A stretch of DNA of 42,402 bases from CAJWGI01 sp036011785 (GTDB taxonomy: Bacteria > Chloroflexota > Anaerolineae > Anaerolineales > UBA11657), in contig DASCOB010000034.1 in the NCBI GenBank assembly GCA_036011785.1, positions 1 through 42,402 of the forward strand, in the 5' to 3' direction. Within the stretch, counting starts at the first letter, position 1; each line of letters begins with the position of its first letter. The notes under the pieces were generated by a model, which did not search any database, was not told where the DNA came from, and saw only the letters and a list, made by a program, of their open reading frames with translations. Below are positions 7,638 through 15,035 of this stretch, piece after piece. A program made the translations under genes and the position numbers.

Positions 7638-8888
7638 ATGGGGAAATATAGACGAAATGATTGTAGATATTGCGGTTCAAAAAACCTATCACCAATCCTA
7701 AATCTTGGCTCACAACCGCCATCCAATAGCTTTATCACATTAGATGAAGTTCAGAGTGAAAAATATTATCCACTAGAATTATTCCTTTGTAATGGCTGTT
7801 CACTGGTTCAGTTGCTAGATGTTATTTCGGCCCAAGAATTATTCGATGATTATCATTATCTTTCTTCTAGCTCTGGCGCTTTGGTGATGCATTTTAAGGA
7901 ACTGACCAAAATGCTGGCAACAGAATATGGGTTAGAAGATGGCAATCTGGTCGTAGACATTGGATGCAATGATGGAATTACTTTGAATGCTTATGAAGTG
8001 CCAGGGTTAGTACGTGTGGGAGTTGAGCCATCACGAGTATCACAAATGGCAAGAAATGCAGGATTAGATGTTATAGGAAGTTTCTTTAATGCCGATATTT
8101 CCAAACAAATAATAGCCAAATACGGACAAGCTAGAGTAATTACAGCAACTAATGTGTTTGCTCATGTTGACGACATGCATTCATTTATTGCTGGCATACA
8201 CCCATTATTATGTGATGATGGTGTATTTGTTGTTGAAGTCGCATATCTTATTGATCTAATAGACAACAACCTATTTGACACAATTTACCATGAACACCTT
8301 TGTTATCTGAGTTTATTACCTGTTTCCAAATTTCTTAAACAATATAATTTGCTAATATTCCATGTAGAAAGACTGTCCGTTGGTCCATCTGGGCCGGCAA
8401 TAAGGTTTCACATAAAGAAGTCTAGTTCTTCAAGGGAAATTTCCGAATCCGTTGCTGATTTAGCATCCGATGAAGTCAAATGGGGAGTCACCAATCTCCA
8501 GAACTACAAACAATTTGCGAACAGGGTTAAAGAATTGAAAACAAATACATGCGCTATATTAAACAACCTCAAGGATCAAGGCTTCCGAATTGGTGCATTT
8601 GGAGCGCCCGCCAAGGGTAATACACTGTTGAACTATTATGGGTTAAGTACAGAGATTATTGACTGTATTGCTGATAACACCGTGTTAAAGCAAGGGAAGA
8701 TAACACCTGGCTCTCATATATCAATTGTGAGTGACGATGAATTCTTGGAAAAGATGCCTGAATATGCCTTATTGCTCACATGGAACTATTTGGACTTTTT
8801 CTTGGAGCATAGCCAATACATAAAAGAAGGCGGTCGGTTTATTGTGCCGTTTCCAATTCCTAGGATAATGCCATCAATACCATCTTAG
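7638..8888 (+). CDS. Sugar C-methyltransferase, TylC3/NovU-like, with N-terminal zinc domain
   Basis: SAM-dependent methyltransferase that adds a carbon branch to a 4-keto deoxysugar. Three parts are visible: an N-terminal zinc-binding domain (CRYCG near residues 9-13, then CNGC near 53-56, the two CxxC pairs), a central SAM domain with VVDIGCNDGITL and GVEPS, and a C-terminal domain with FGAPAKGNTLLNYYG. The segment TIYHEHLCYLS contains Tyr217, Glu219 and His220, matching the YHEH catalytic block described for TDP-sugar C-3 methyltransferases. Start: ATG 7638 chosen; TTG 7608 is possible and neither has a clear ribosome site. GC content here is the lowest in the window, a sign of transfer. 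Predicted product: a branched deoxysugar for the surface glycan. Confidence 0.88.
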   Translation: MGKYRRNDCRYCGSKNLSPILNLGSQPPSNSFITLDEVQSEKYYPLELFLCNGCSLVQLLDVISAQELFDDYHYLSSSSGALVMHFKELTKMLATEYGLEDGNLVVDIGCNDGITLNAYEVPGLVRVGVEPSRVSQMARNAGLDVIGSFFNADISKQIIAKYGQARVITATNVFAHVDDMHSFIAGIHPLLCDDGVFVVEVAYLIDLIDNNLFDTIYHEHLCYLSLLPVSKFLKQYNLLIFHVERLSVGPSGPAIRFHIKKSSSSREISESVADLASDEVKWGVTNLQNYKQFANRVKELKTNTCAILNNLKDQGFRIGAFGAPAKGNTLLNYYGLSTEIIDCIADNTVLKQGKITPGSHISIVSDDEFLEKMPEYALLLTWNYLDFFLEHSQYIKEGGRFIVPFPIPRIMPSIPS

Positions 8889-8964
8889 ACCGCATTTACT
8901 ATAGGCATTTTTCCGTTTAACCTACCCTTTTACCCCATATTCAGGTAAGCAACAGCAAACTTCA

Positions 8965-10584
8965 ATGCCAATATCGTTGGATGGACATCTGTACTTCAAG
9001 CGATTGAGTGTCCTGTGGAAGCGCACGGCCCATTCCGTTGCTACCTCTCTCCGAGAAACGGAGGAACTGCATAAAAGGGACTTTAATGTGGCCTTAAAGC
9101 TGTTCATATCTATATTTCTCATATCTGCGTTTTTCGTAGAAGTTGAAGTCCACACGCATGATTTGCACAGGCATGCTGACCTAGTGCTCGCAATCGCTGA
9201 ATATGGAACATTCGATTTGAACCGCGTAGCTAATGAGGTATATGCTCCCGTATATGGGAGTGGTCCAATTGAGGCCATACGCCACCAGGGCAAGAGTTAC
9301 ATTGATATTAGCCCAGGCGTTGCTTTCTTAGCCGCGCCCTGGTACAAGGTTGTGCGTCTCAGTCTTTCTCTAAACGAACTGACTGATTCACTGATGCAGA
9401 TGCCGGAGATCAAGCTTGCGGTTGCCGAAGTGACAGCCAATCTGGCGACCGCTGCTCCTCTCGCAGGCCTGCTAGTTGCGAGCATATTTCTATCCCTTCG
9501 GAGAATGGGCCAAGGAACTCAGAAGAGTCTGTTCTTTGCAATCATGTTTTATTTTGGAACTATGGTTGCTTATGGCTCTAAAGGTGGCAACAACGGTCAG
9601 ACAATGGCGGAGACGGGTTTGGTGTTTACGTCCTTCTGCCTGATCTTGATCAGTACCCGTAGTCGTCACAAATGGTTGGTATTGTTAGCAAGTGGTATTT
9701 TGGTTGGTTATTCAGCTACGGTTAACCATAGCGGTTTTCTCAGCATTCCCGTCGTGGGTTTGTTGGCGCTCCTGCTATATGGGCGCGATTCTTGGCTGTT
9801 GCTGATAGGTATGGTTGCAGGGGTGTTGCCGTTAGTATTATACGAGAAATTCATTCTTGGCAGTGTGTTCGCCATAAGTGCGACGGTGGTTCAGACTTCC
9901 GGGGTTGTTGAGAACTCATCACATGGCGCATTGGCGGTATTTTCGCTTGATTTCCGAAACATGGTCCTTTTCCTGTATAGGGCAGCCTTTAGTCTTGATG
10001 CTGGTCTTTTCATATACTCGCCCTTCTTAGCAGTATTGGTTCTATCTGCCCTGAGAAATACCTCTGTACTTGCCAAGCCACTCAACAAAATTCTTTTGGT
10101 TTTTGTCGCACTATGGCTTGTGACTCTAGCACTAATACTAACTGGCTGGGAGGGGACTCACAGGAATAACATTCTCACTCTGGGGACGCAGTTTGGTGCT
10201 CCCGGGCCAAGGTATATATTGCCCATTTTGCCCTTCATGGTGTTTATGTTCGCTCAGTGCGACATCCGCAGTGCCTTTCTCACGCGACTCTTCGTTGTCA
10301 GCTGTCTTGCGAGTGTATTGATTAATGCCCCGGGGTTACTCTATACAGGATTTGCCGTCGGAAAATCCCCATTGAATTACCTAGCAATCTACCTCAAGAA
10401 CGGCTTCAGCAGTTCGCTTTACCGCGAACTCCATCACATTCTGAATTCCTATGCGGAGTTCAATCTAGATGGCTTTGGGCCCGGGGGTCTTTTCGCGATT
10501 CTGCTTACTGTACTGGCCGTCGTGTGGCTTTCTGAATGGATAATCAAGGTTTCCGGCGCAGGTCGTCGGAAATCGCGGAAATAA
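8965..10584 (+). CDS. Polytopic membrane protein, GT-C glycosyltransferase-like
   Basis: 539 residues with a first membrane helix near 45-62, then an extracytoplasmic loop with HTHDLHRHADLVLAIAEYG, DLNRVANEV and GKSYIDISPGVAFLAAPWYK, followed by about ten more hydrophobic segments. An acidic first loop, then a 'y-D-kxPG...la-P' segment, is the layout of family 39/83-type GT-C enzymes that use polyprenyl-phosphate sugars outside the membrane. I do not see a motif that fixes the donor or acceptor, so the name is by architecture. ATG start at 8965, with no strong ribosome site. It is the last gene of the AT-rich island and would pair logically with the polyprenyl-phosphate sugar synthase-like GT2 at its other end. 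Confidence 0.7.
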   Translation: MPISLDGHLYFKRLSVLWKRTAHSVATSLRETEELHKRDFNVALKLFISIFLISAFFVEVEVHTHDLHRHADLVLAIAEYGTFDLNRVANEVYAPVYGSGPIEAIRHQGKSYIDISPGVAFLAAPWYKVVRLSLSLNELTDSLMQMPEIKLAVAEVTANLATAAPLAGLLVASIFLSLRRMGQGTQKSLFFAIMFYFGTMVAYGSKGGNNGQTMAETGLVFTSFCLILISTRSRHKWLVLLASGILVGYSATVNHSGFLSIPVVGLLALLLYGRDSWLLLIGMVAGVLPLVLYEKFILGSVFAISATVVQTSGVVENSSHGALAVFSLDFRNMVLFLYRAAFSLDAGLFIYSPFLAVLVLSALRNTSVLAKPLNKILLVFVALWLVTLALILTGWEGTHRNNILTLGTQFGAPGPRYILPILPFMVFMFAQCDIRSAFLTRLFVVSCLASVLINAPGLLYTGFAVGKSPLNYLAIYLKNGFSSSLYRELHHILNSYAEFNLDGFGPGGLFAILLTVLAVVWLSEWIIKVSGAGRRKSRK

Positions 10585-10832
10585 CGTGATGCGAACAGGC
10601 GTCTCAGTAGTGAGCTTGGTGATGCTAGTTGGAACTCTTTTTTTTGGGGGCGCATCAAAGCGGTTCCCCGACCGTTTTCAGCCGCCTGTCGACCGAGCTT
10701 TTCTTGATTCTGCTCTTTTCGTTCGCTTCTTCGATCACATGGGGTGCTGTTGAGATCCTTTCACCGCGACGATTCGTCACCTGCGTTCTGAATGCGGATA
10801 TCGAAATTGTCGCTGCTTTCGTAATGCCTGAC

Positions 10833-11113
10833 GCACAACGAATACACACCCGTGCGCGCTATTCTGGATGCAAATGGGATTATGGCGCTGGCAACAGATA
10901 TGAGTCCGGGCCCGGCCCGGTGCGAGGGTATGCAGTTTGCGCTGGCGCTCGGCTGCCGCAATTAGGCACGCCGGGCAGGTGGGCAGCTTGGAGGCGGGCA
11001 AGCAGGCCGAATTGCTGATTCTGGGCGCGCCGGACTATCGGCATCTGGACTATCGATTTATGGGTAACCTGGTGGGGGTTGTGATTAAGGCGGGGGAGGT
11101 GGTTGTGGGGTGA
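10833..11113 (+). pseudogene. hutI: Decayed imidazolonepropionase (hutI) C-terminus
   Basis: First frame: HNEYTPVRAILDANGIMALA, then TDMSPGPARCEGMQFALALG, then CRN and a TAG at 10963. In another frame from 10979: VGSLEAGKQAELLILGAPDY, then RHLDYRFMGNLVGVVIKAGE, then VVVG and a TGA at 11111. Together these match the end of HutI (ALATD-xNPG metal-site segment, then GSLExGKxADLLIL...YR-L-Y..G-NLV..VIK.G.VV), with about 25-30 codons deleted in between and the whole N-terminal part gone. HutI opens the imidazolone ring in histidine breakdown. The next gene, ftcD, belongs to the same pathway, which supports the reading. Confidence 0.75.
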
Positions 11114-11131
11114 AGCGTAAAGCGCAACGTT

Positions 11132-12649
11132 TCACATTTCACGTTTTACGCTTCGCTCTTCCAACGCGCTCGAGCGCGTTTCCAGATCCTTCAATTGACG
11201 CAGCCATTGCGCCGCCGCGTCCTGGTCGTTCACGTCTCGGGCGTTGATGCGCACGTTCAGCGCGGCAATGCGCAGCGCGCTGCGCGCCAGATGCGCCCCG
11301 GCCGCTGCGTCGCTCCTCGCGTTGGCATTGCCGCTCTCGGCGACTTCCACCGCTAATGCTTGCAGCTGCGCGGCCTGCTGTGCGACCTGCAGCGGCACCT
11401 CTGTGGCGCGATGCAGCGCGCGCTCGATGGCGGCTGCGCGCGCGGTTTTTTCCGCATCAGATTCTTTCGGCTGGCGATAGGCGGCAATCACTGCATCATA
11501 TGCGGCCGCGTCCTGCGCCACGGCTGCCCGTAGGTCTGCGCGCAATGCTCCCGTTGCGGCGACGATTTGCGCCATGCGCTCGGCGACGGCTGCGTATTTC
11601 TTTTTACCCATCGTCAGGCGTGCGACCATGGCGACCAGCGCGGCTGCTAGTGCGCCGCTGTGGGCAGCCGCCGACCCGCCACCCGGAGTCGGCTTTCCGG
11701 CTGCCACTGCTTCGATGAAGTCCGGCGGCTGCGCAGCCGCGAACAGGCGCGTTTCCAGAATTTGATCCGCTTCGAATTGATCCAGTTGCAAATGCCATTG
11801 GGCGGCGTCAACCAGCGCGGCTTGCGGAATCAGGCCGATAAGCTCTGAATGATGGATGGCAACCCCGTGGCGGACGGTTTCACTCCGGATGGCCTCCACC
11901 ACGCGGGCGACCGGTGTGCGCGTGTAATCGGTCAGGTTCATCGAGACCTGCGCCCGGCCCTCCACCAGCATTCCCAGCGCTTTGACGTAGCGCAGCCCGC
12001 CGGACGAGTGGCGCACTGATCTGGCAATTTTGTTGGCGATCTCGACATCGGCGGTGGTCAGATAAACGTTGAAGGCGATCAGGGGAGCGCGCGCGCCGAT
12101 GACGGTGGCGCCGGCTGTACCCACTTCGCGTGGCCCAAAATCGGGGGCGCGGTCGGGGTCGCTGGCGATGCTGTCGCGGATGCCTTCATATCCGCCGCGG
12201 CGCACGTTGGCCAGGTTCTTGCGCTCGGGGCGCGTAGCGGCTTGCTCATACAGGTAAACCGGGATGCCCAATTCCGTGCCTACGCGCTGCCCGAGCGCGC
12301 GCGCCATCTCGACGCACTCTTCCATGTTGGCCCCGGCCAGCGGCACAAAGGGCACGACATCGGTCGCGCCCATGCACGGGTGTTCGCCCTGCTGCCGGGT
12401 CATGTCAATGAGCTCGGCGGCTTTGGCGATGGCGGCGAAGGCTGCTTGCGCGACGGCCTGCGGTGGTCCGACAAAGGTCAATACCGAACGATTGTGGTCG
12501 GCGTCACTGCTTCGGTCGAGCAGGGTCGTGCCGGGTACGGCACTGATTCCTTGCGCGATAGCATCTACCACTTCCGGACGGCGACCTTCAGAGAAGTTGG
12601 GGATGCACTCGACGATCGGCTGTGTCACTGGAAGCTGCAATTGTAACAT
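11132..12649 (-). CDS. ftcD: Glutamate formimidoyltransferase / formimidoyltetrahydrofolate cyclodeaminase
   Basis: Bifunctional folate enzyme of histidine degradation: transfers the formimino group of formiminoglutamate to tetrahydrofolate, then cyclises it with loss of ammonia. The N-terminal half begins VECIPNFSEGRR and has the family's FVGPPQAV, HPCMGATDVVPF and EVGTAGATVIGARAPLIAFNV blocks (to about residue 300). The C-terminal half (about 310-505) is the helical cyclodeaminase with AAGKPTPGGGSAAAHSGALAA and the NVRINARD end. The start is placed at ATG 12649, where family similarity begins; the frame runs to 12778 but the extra 43 residues look unrelated. The last residues (SVKREM) derive from a short repeat also seen at the dead copy at 5308. 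The pathway partner hutI is broken next door, so its present role may be folate metabolism alone. Confidence 0.93.
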   Translation of the reverse strand: MLQLQLPVTQPIVECIPNFSEGRRPEVVDAIAQGISAVPGTTLLDRSSDADHNRSVLTFVGPPQAVAQAAFAAIAKAAELIDMTRQQGEHPCMGATDVVPFVPLAGANMEECVEMARALGQRVGTELGIPVYLYEQAATRPERKNLANVRRGGYEGIRDSIASDPDRAPDFGPREVGTAGATVIGARAPLIAFNVYLTTADVEIANKIARSVRHSSGGLRYVKALGMLVEGRAQVSMNLTDYTRTPVARVVEAIRSETVRHGVAIHHSELIGLIPQAALVDAAQWHLQLDQFEADQILETRLFAAAQPPDFIEAVAAGKPTPGGGSAAAHSGALAAALVAMVARLTMGKKKYAAVAERMAQIVAATGALRADLRAAVAQDAAAYDAVIAAYRQPKESDAEKTARAAAIERALHRATEVPLQVAQQAAQLQALAVEVAESGNANARSDAAAGAHLARSALRIAALNVRINARDVNDQDAAAQWLRQLKDLETRSSALEERSVKREM

Positions 12650-12714
12650 GGGCCCGCAGTCGCATGGGTTCTGTGGGAAGCGGTGGTGTACACCCTTGTT
12701 CGGCTCGCTTTCCG

Positions 12715-12743
12715 CTGGCACGTTTCTCCAAATCAGATACAAT
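12715..12743 (+). promoter_or_regulatory. Promoter of punA
   Basis: CTGGCA (4 of 6 to the -35 consensus) is spaced by 17 bases from TACAAT (5 of 6 to the -10). The predicted start near 12750 puts the inverted repeat at 12751-12770 immediately at the start of the message. Confidence 0.45.
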
Positions 12744-12750
12744 CCCAATC

Positions 12751-12770
12751 GGTATTGATACCGGTATACC
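12751..12770 (+). promoter_or_regulatory. Inverted repeat in the punA leader, possible operator
   Basis: The 20-base segment contains GGTAT-TG-ATACC followed at once by the palindrome GGTATACC (sharing ATACC/GGTAT half-sites, three alternating copies). It lies right at the predicted transcription start, a place typical for a repressor site. No regulator is identified. Confidence 0.35.
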
Positions 12771-12791
12771 CTCAACATCGGAGAGGGCCAA

Positions 12792-13631
12792 TTGAGCGCA
12801 TATTTCTCGCTGGAGCAATTTCAAGAAACGGTGGACGCTGTCCGCGGGCGCACAGAGCATCGCCCGACAGTAGGCATGATTCTGGGCACTGGTTTGGGGT
12901 CGTTTGCTGACGAGGTTCAGGCGGCTGACCGGCTATCTTATTCAGAGCTGCCGCACTGGCCGGAATCCACCGTGGAGGGGCATGCCGGGCGGCTGGTTAT
13001 TGGTGAGCTCGACGGCCACACCGTGCTGGTGATGCAGGGTCGGTCGCATTATTATGAGGGCTACACCATGGCGCAGATTGGCTTGCCAGTGCGGGTGATG
13101 CAGTTGCTGGGCGTGCAGACGCTTCTGATTACCAATGCCGCCGGCGGGGTAAACCCGGGATTCAATCCCGGCGATCTGATGCTGATAACTGACCACGTGA
13201 ACTTGCTTGGAATGGGAGGTCTGAACCCGCTGCGGGGCGCAAACATTGATTCTCTCGGACCGCGCTTCCCCGACATGATGGATTCTTATGACCCGGAGTT
13301 ACGCGCGATAGCCGTTCAGGCCGCCGAGGGAGCGGGCATCGGGCTCCAACAGGGCGTCTATGTCTCGCTGGCGGGACCGAATTTCGAGACCCCGGCTGAT
13401 TTGCGCTTTTTGCAGGCCATCGGTGCGGATGCGGTGGGGATGTCCACTGTGCCGGAAGTGATTGTCGCCCGGCACGGCGGCACGCGTGTTCTCGGGTTTT
13501 CCGGCATCAGCAACAAGGCCAATCTGGACGGCAAAACACCTACCACCCACGAAGAAGTGTTACAGGCAGGTCGCGTCATTGTGCCCAAACTGCTCACGCT
13601 GATTGGAGGGGTGCTGCGCGCGATGCGCTAG
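12792..13631 (+). CDS. punA: Purine nucleoside phosphorylase (trimeric, guanosine/inosine type)
   Basis: Cleaves purine nucleosides with phosphate to free base and ribose-1-phosphate in purine salvage. 279 residues, normal for the trimeric PNP class. Seen: GMILGTGLGSF near residue 27-37 (phosphate site), VEGHAGRLVIGELDG, QGRSHYYEGYTM, TNAAGGVNPGFNPGDLMLITDH, and AGPNFETPADLRFL followed by GADAVGMSTVPEVIVARHGG with the base-binding glutamate and the GFSGISNKA end. The start is TTG 12792 behind GAGAGGG. It is followed after 7 bases by the anchored protein gene, so they are probably co-transcribed. Confidence 0.95.
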   Translation: MSAYFSLEQFQETVDAVRGRTEHRPTVGMILGTGLGSFADEVQAADRLSYSELPHWPESTVEGHAGRLVIGELDGHTVLVMQGRSHYYEGYTMAQIGLPVRVMQLLGVQTLLITNAAGGVNPGFNPGDLMLITDHVNLLGMGGLNPLRGANIDSLGPRFPDMMDSYDPELRAIAVQAAEGAGIGLQQGVYVSLAGPNFETPADLRFLQAIGADAVGMSTVPEVIVARHGGTRVLGFSGISNKANLDGKTPTTHEEVLQAGRVIVPKLLTLIGGVLRAMR

Positions 13632-13638
13632 GTGACGC

Positions 13639-14358
13639 ATGGAGCAGATTACCGCGTTCGTAGAGGGGAATGAGCGCTGGTTCTATCTATCGTTGGTATT
13701 TGTCGCGCTCTGGTATTTGCGCGCTTTCTGGGGGGCGCAACACCGCTTGCACATGGGGGCATACATTCTCGAACGCGAGACCGCTGGCCGCGAGCGTGCC
13801 TTTGCGTTGTCCATGCTGGTGTTGCTGGCGGCGGCGAGTGGATTTGTCTATATGACGGCGCAACACATCAGCCCCAACTTGGGTGTGCTTTTGTCACCGC
13901 CGATAGAGGATGAGGGTGCGGTGCTGATAACGGCGGCGCCAACGGAGACCCCGGACGTGGTGCTGCTGTTGCCCGGGCAACCCACACCCAGCCCGGTGGG
14001 AACAGCCACCCTAGCGCCGCAGAATACGCCGGTACCGGCCGCAGGCGTCGGCTGCGACAACCCACTTGCCATCATTGTTAGCCCGCTTCCGGGCGCGGTG
14101 CTCTCGGGAAAGGTGGAGGTGCGGGGCACTGCCGACATTCCTGATTTCGCCTTTTATGTGCTGGAGATTTCCACGCTGGGCGACAATTGGTTGAACGTAC
14201 TCACCCAGAGTGAGCCGGTGTCTGCGGGCATTTTGGGCGAATGGGATTCCACTCGACACGCCCCCGGAGAACACGCTTTTCGGTTGGTTGTGTACAACGC
14301 GGACGGCGCTTTTGTGGAGCCATGCGTCATCCCTGTCTCTGTCGGCGGCGCGCCATAG
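13639..14358 (+). CDS. Membrane-anchored protein of unknown function with C-terminal Ig-like-type domain
   Basis: Not a named family to me. 239 residues: membrane helices near residues 14-31 and 52-73, a low-complexity linker rich in Thr, Pro, Ala and Glu (about 90-135), then a compact C-terminal domain from CDNPLAIIVSPLPGAVLSGK, then VEVRGTADIPDFAFYVLEIS, to EWDSTRHAPGEHAFRLVVYN and FVEPCVIPVSV. The pattern 'P-x-PGAxLSGxVEVRGTA ... WDSTxxxPGxHxFRLVVxxxDG' resembles beta-sandwich domains I associate with Chloroflexota secreted proteins. The two cysteines may form a disulfide across the domain. Likely acts outside the membrane. Confidence 0.7.
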   Translation: MEQITAFVEGNERWFYLSLVFVALWYLRAFWGAQHRLHMGAYILERETAGRERAFALSMLVLLAAASGFVYMTAQHISPNLGVLLSPPIEDEGAVLITAAPTETPDVVLLLPGQPTPSPVGTATLAPQNTPVPAAGVGCDNPLAIIVSPLPGAVLSGKVEVRGTADIPDFAFYVLEISTLGDNWLNVLTQSEPVSAGILGEWDSTRHAPGEHAFRLVVYNADGAFVEPCVIPVSVGGAP

Positions 14359-14385
14359 CATTGGCAAAGTGAACGCGGGCTGGCA

Positions 14386-14394
14386 TGGTAAAAT
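14386..14394 (+). promoter_or_regulatory. Extended -10 element giving a leaderless GNAT transcript
   Basis: TGGTAAAAT (TGn plus TAAAAT, 5 of 6) ends 6 bases before the ATG at 14401. Transcription would begin at or next to the start codon, and no ribosome binding site is visible. Confidence 0.45.
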
Positions 14395-14400
14395 CGTCGC

Positions 14401-14955
14401 ATGAGCGCTGCAGCCGAATCAGGCATCGTGGTGCGCCCGGTGATTGCGGCCGACATAAAGCGCATTCTGGAACTTGACCGCACTACTACCACGGACTACA
14501 TCTGGCAGATGGACTTGCGCGAGGAAGATTCGCAAACGCGAGTCACCTTTCAGCGCACGCGCCTGCCGCGCTCGATCAATATTGCCTCTCCATACGATAT
14601 AAACTTGCTGGCCGTGGATTGGAAGCAACGTGCGTTGGTGATTGTCGGCGAGGCCGCGGGGAGGCTGCTGGGCTATCTGACACTCACTCATGTGACCACT
14701 CCGCAGGTTGGCGTGATCGCCGATTTCGCGGTGGACAGACTGGCGCGGCGCAAAGGCGTGGGCACAGTGCTGCTGGGGGCGGCCAAAGATTGGGCTACCC
14801 GCGCTGGGTTGCAGCGGCTAATAATCGAAACGCAATCGAAGAATTTCCCTGCCATCTGTTTTTGCCAGCGCAATGGGTTTGCCTATTGCGGCTACAACGA
14901 TCGGTACTATGCCAGTCAGGATGTTGCGCTCTTCTTCGGCATGAAATTGCGCTGA
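14401..14955 (+). CDS. GNAT family N-acetyltransferase
   Basis: Acetyl-CoA-dependent acetyltransferase; substrate unknown. 184 residues with the GNAT order: N-terminal strand IVVRPVIAADIKRILELDR, a core strand GYLTLTHV, then VIADFAVDRLARRKGVGTVLLGAAKDWATRAGL containing the acetyl-CoA-binding R/Q-x-x-G-x-G/A loop (RRKGVG), and the final ETQSKNFPAICFCQRNGFAYCGYNDRYY. ATG start at 14401 is fixed by the family's N-terminal strand. It follows the anchored protein by 42 bases but has its own -10 element. Confidence 0.88.
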   Translation: MSAAAESGIVVRPVIAADIKRILELDRTTTTDYIWQMDLREEDSQTRVTFQRTRLPRSINIASPYDINLLAVDWKQRALVIVGEAAGRLLGYLTLTHVTTPQVGVIADFAVDRLARRKGVGTVLLGAAKDWATRAGLQRLIIETQSKNFPAICFCQRNGFAYCGYNDRYYASQDVALFFGMKLR

Positions 14956-15035
14956 CTGGCCGGCAGTGCTTCTACAGCACCCTCGAACATTGATGAAAGT
15001 GGCGCTCATGTGGGTGCGCTTTTCGTTTCACTCTT

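Noticed and set aside
10585..10832. Stretch between the GT-C-like gene and the hutI remnant
   Set aside because: Searched for a gene end, inverted repeats or a transposase trace marking the right border of the island; nothing convincing was seen on either strand.
10761..10961. Minus-strand frame with RTGVYSLCVRHYESSDNFDI that looks a little like an exported PPC-type domain
   Set aside because: Half of it is antisense to the hutI remnant, whose match to a known family is better and spans two frames; the resemblance covers only about 25 residues.
5100..11200. Insertion sequence or integrase that carried in the AT-rich island
   Set aside because: No transposase or integrase frame, no terminal inverted repeats and no tRNA target were found at either border.
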